From NCBI GenBank assembly GCA_019308645.1, contig JAFDHR010000147.1:1-6120 (forward strand): a stretch of DNA of 6,120 nucleotides, read 5' to 3'. The position numbers were made by a program, and so were the translations under genes. Under the pieces are notes generated by a model, which did no database searches, had not been told where the DNA came from, and was given only the letters and a program-made list of their open reading frames with translations. Below are positions 5,665-6,120 of the stretch, piece after piece (within the stretch, counting starts at the first letter, position 1; each line of letters begins with the position of its first letter). This DNA is from Deltaproteobacteria bacterium. GTDB lineage: Bacteria > Desulfobacterota > DSM-4660 > Desulfatiglandales > B25-G16.

Positions 5665-5937
5665 GCAAACGCTTACCTTATATTTATTGGTAATGACCCG
5701 TTAATAGTTGGTCGAGTTAAACGGTTGCGGCCTGCCCTAGCGCGACGTGAGGAGGTATTAAATAAGGGCTATTAGCTTTGCAAAAAACTCAATAACAAAC
5801 AGTCAATTTCCAATGCCAGGTCTGCCCGCCGACTGGCAGGCAGGTCTGGGCCAGGGGTCTTGGCCAGGGTTGCACAGCTCGCAAAAGGATTCGTAGAGCC
5901 ATTGATGGCAGACGAAACGGGAAGCGCAACCAAATAA
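5647..5937 (+). pseudogene. Possible decayed reading frame, unrecognised
   Basis: One plus-strand frame stays open from after a TGA at 5644-5646 to a TAA at 5935-5937 except for a single TAG at 5773-5775. The first part reads IGNDPLIVGRVKRLRPALAR and EEVLNKGY, then the stop, then LCKKLNNKQSISNA. A segment formed by the GC-rich hairpin follows, and then GVLARVAQLAKGFVEPLMAD. The composition is protein-like, but there is no start codon with a ribosome binding site, the frame crosses a repeat, and I recognise no family. It could be a gene remnant or chance. Confidence 0.15.
5816..5849. repeat. GC-rich imperfect palindrome (dispersed hairpin family, copy 2)
   Basis: Arms 5816-5830 and 5835-5849 pair over 15 positions with 12 Watson-Crick pairs, two G-T pairs and one mismatch, around a 4-base GACT loop. 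The right arm's CAGGCAGGTCTGG (5837-5849) is the inverse of CCAGACCCGCCTG at 320-332 with one difference, so both belong to one repeat family. No T-run follows. Confidence 0.65.
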
Positions 5938-6010
5938 CTAATGGCAGATAAATCAAACAAGATTAAAATTTCCAAAGAGAAGACAATGAAATCCATTCCG
6001 CCAAACTTGA

Positions 6011-6028
6011 CGACTTCGTAAAAAGTCG
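6011..6028. repeat. Short perfect hairpin next to the terminal palindrome
   Basis: CGACTT (6011-6016) and AAGTCG (6023-6028) form a perfect 6-bp stem with loop CGTAAA. It lies 14 bases before the long imperfect palindrome and may belong to the same compound repeat. It has no T-run and no gene beside it. Confidence 0.35.
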
Positions 6029-6042
6029 GATTTAGTGAATGT

Positions 6043-6120
6043 GTCATTTCGACCAGAGGGAGAAATCTTGAGTTTTCAGCATGTTACATTGGTAAGATTT
6101 CTCGCTTCGCTCGAAATGAC
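6043..6120. repeat. 78-bp imperfect palindrome (REP-like dispersed element)
   Basis: Arms of 27 bases at 6043-6069 and 6094-6120 match as inverted repeats at 23 of 27 positions, around a 24-base loop. The outer 10 bp (GTCATTTCGA with TCGAAATGAC) and inner 9 bp (AGAAATCTT with AAGATTTCT) are perfect, and all four mismatches fall in the middle 8. Words of this type (GTCATTTCGA...AGAAATCTT) are familiar as intergenic dispersed repeats in several bacterial groups. The right arm reaches the window edge, so the element may extend further. Confidence 0.75.

Larger units (their letters stand above)
5340..6120. other. Gene-free, repeat-rich region
   Basis: About 780 bases contain no gene I can support. 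The region holds a 19-bp tandem repeat against the helicase start, an 8-bp GTTCA-type array, a weak hairpin with a T-run, a 7-bp TGAAC-type array in opposite orientation, a GC-rich hairpin, a small AT-rich hairpin and a long imperfect palindrome at the right edge. Short open frames on both strands overlap these repeats and lack ribosome binding sites and recognisable motifs. No clear sigma-70 promoter for the left-reading nuclease-helicase gene was found here, although AT-rich sequence at about 5395-5445 is the likeliest place. Confidence 0.6.

Noticed and set aside
5465..5668. Minus-strand open frame of 67 codons containing CGFCHR
   Set aside because: Both ends are made of the GTTCA/TGAAC repeats, the ribosome binding site is missing and one Cys-x-x-Cys pair alone is not evidence.
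5690..5770. Structured-looking stretch checked as a tRNA or small RNA
   Set aside because: No cloverleaf, T-loop or acceptor stem could be assembled; only a 5-bp CCGTT/AACGG stem is visible.
5772..6047. Minus-strand open frame of 91 codons with a hydrophobic stretch
   Set aside because: It crosses the GC-rich hairpin, starts inside the terminal palindrome and has no ribosome binding site; the hydrophobic run looks compositional.

Overview
This is a bacterial chromosomal window of moderate GC with three or four real genes and several repeat-rich, gene-free stretches. Gene content and style suggest a Gram-negative, probably anaerobic or environmental lineage such as Desulfobacterota, Nitrospirota or anammox-type Planctomycetota. 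The hints are an AmmeMemoRadiSam-type gene, a PHP/EndoQ-helicase fusion, and short GC-rich palindromes and tandem repeats between genes. No rRNA or other taxonomic marker is present, so this placement is inference.

Layout. Positions 1-271 (minus) hold the N-terminal 90 codons of a gene running off the left edge, most like the N-terminal extension of MEMO-family AmmeMemoRadiSam protein B. A 302-bp divergent spacer follows, with two hairpins and a good sigma-70-type promoter facing right. That promoter drives a complete type I methionine aminopeptidase (574-1413, plus). Convergent to it is a small cysteine-rich protein of unknown function (1490-1786, minus). Next comes a 172-bp MITE-like element (1899-2070) with near-perfect terminal inverted repeats and a 5-bp target duplication. 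Positions 2115-5339 (minus) encode one 1074-residue protein joining an Endonuclease Q-like PHP/zinc-finger nuclease to a UvrD/PcrA-type helicase. From 5340 to the right edge there is no convincing gene, but five separate repeat structures.

The most interesting item is the EndoQ-UvrD fusion. One half is related to enzymes that nick DNA 5' of deaminated bases and the other half to 3'-5' helicases, so the protein reads as a single-polypeptide repair enzyme that could nick and then unwind. It carries two sequences matching the bacterial sliding-clamp-binding consensus, one at the end of the nuclease half and one at the extreme C-terminus, which suggests tethering to the replication clamp. The other genes look like housekeeping functions and are not obviously connected to it.

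The repeats suggest a genome with many small dispersed non-coding elements: the MITE, a family of GC-rich hairpins seen twice (a shared core word also occurs inside the MITE), a 19-bp tandem repeat abutting the helicase start codon, opposed GTTCA/TGAAC arrays, and a 78-bp imperfect palindrome at the right edge.
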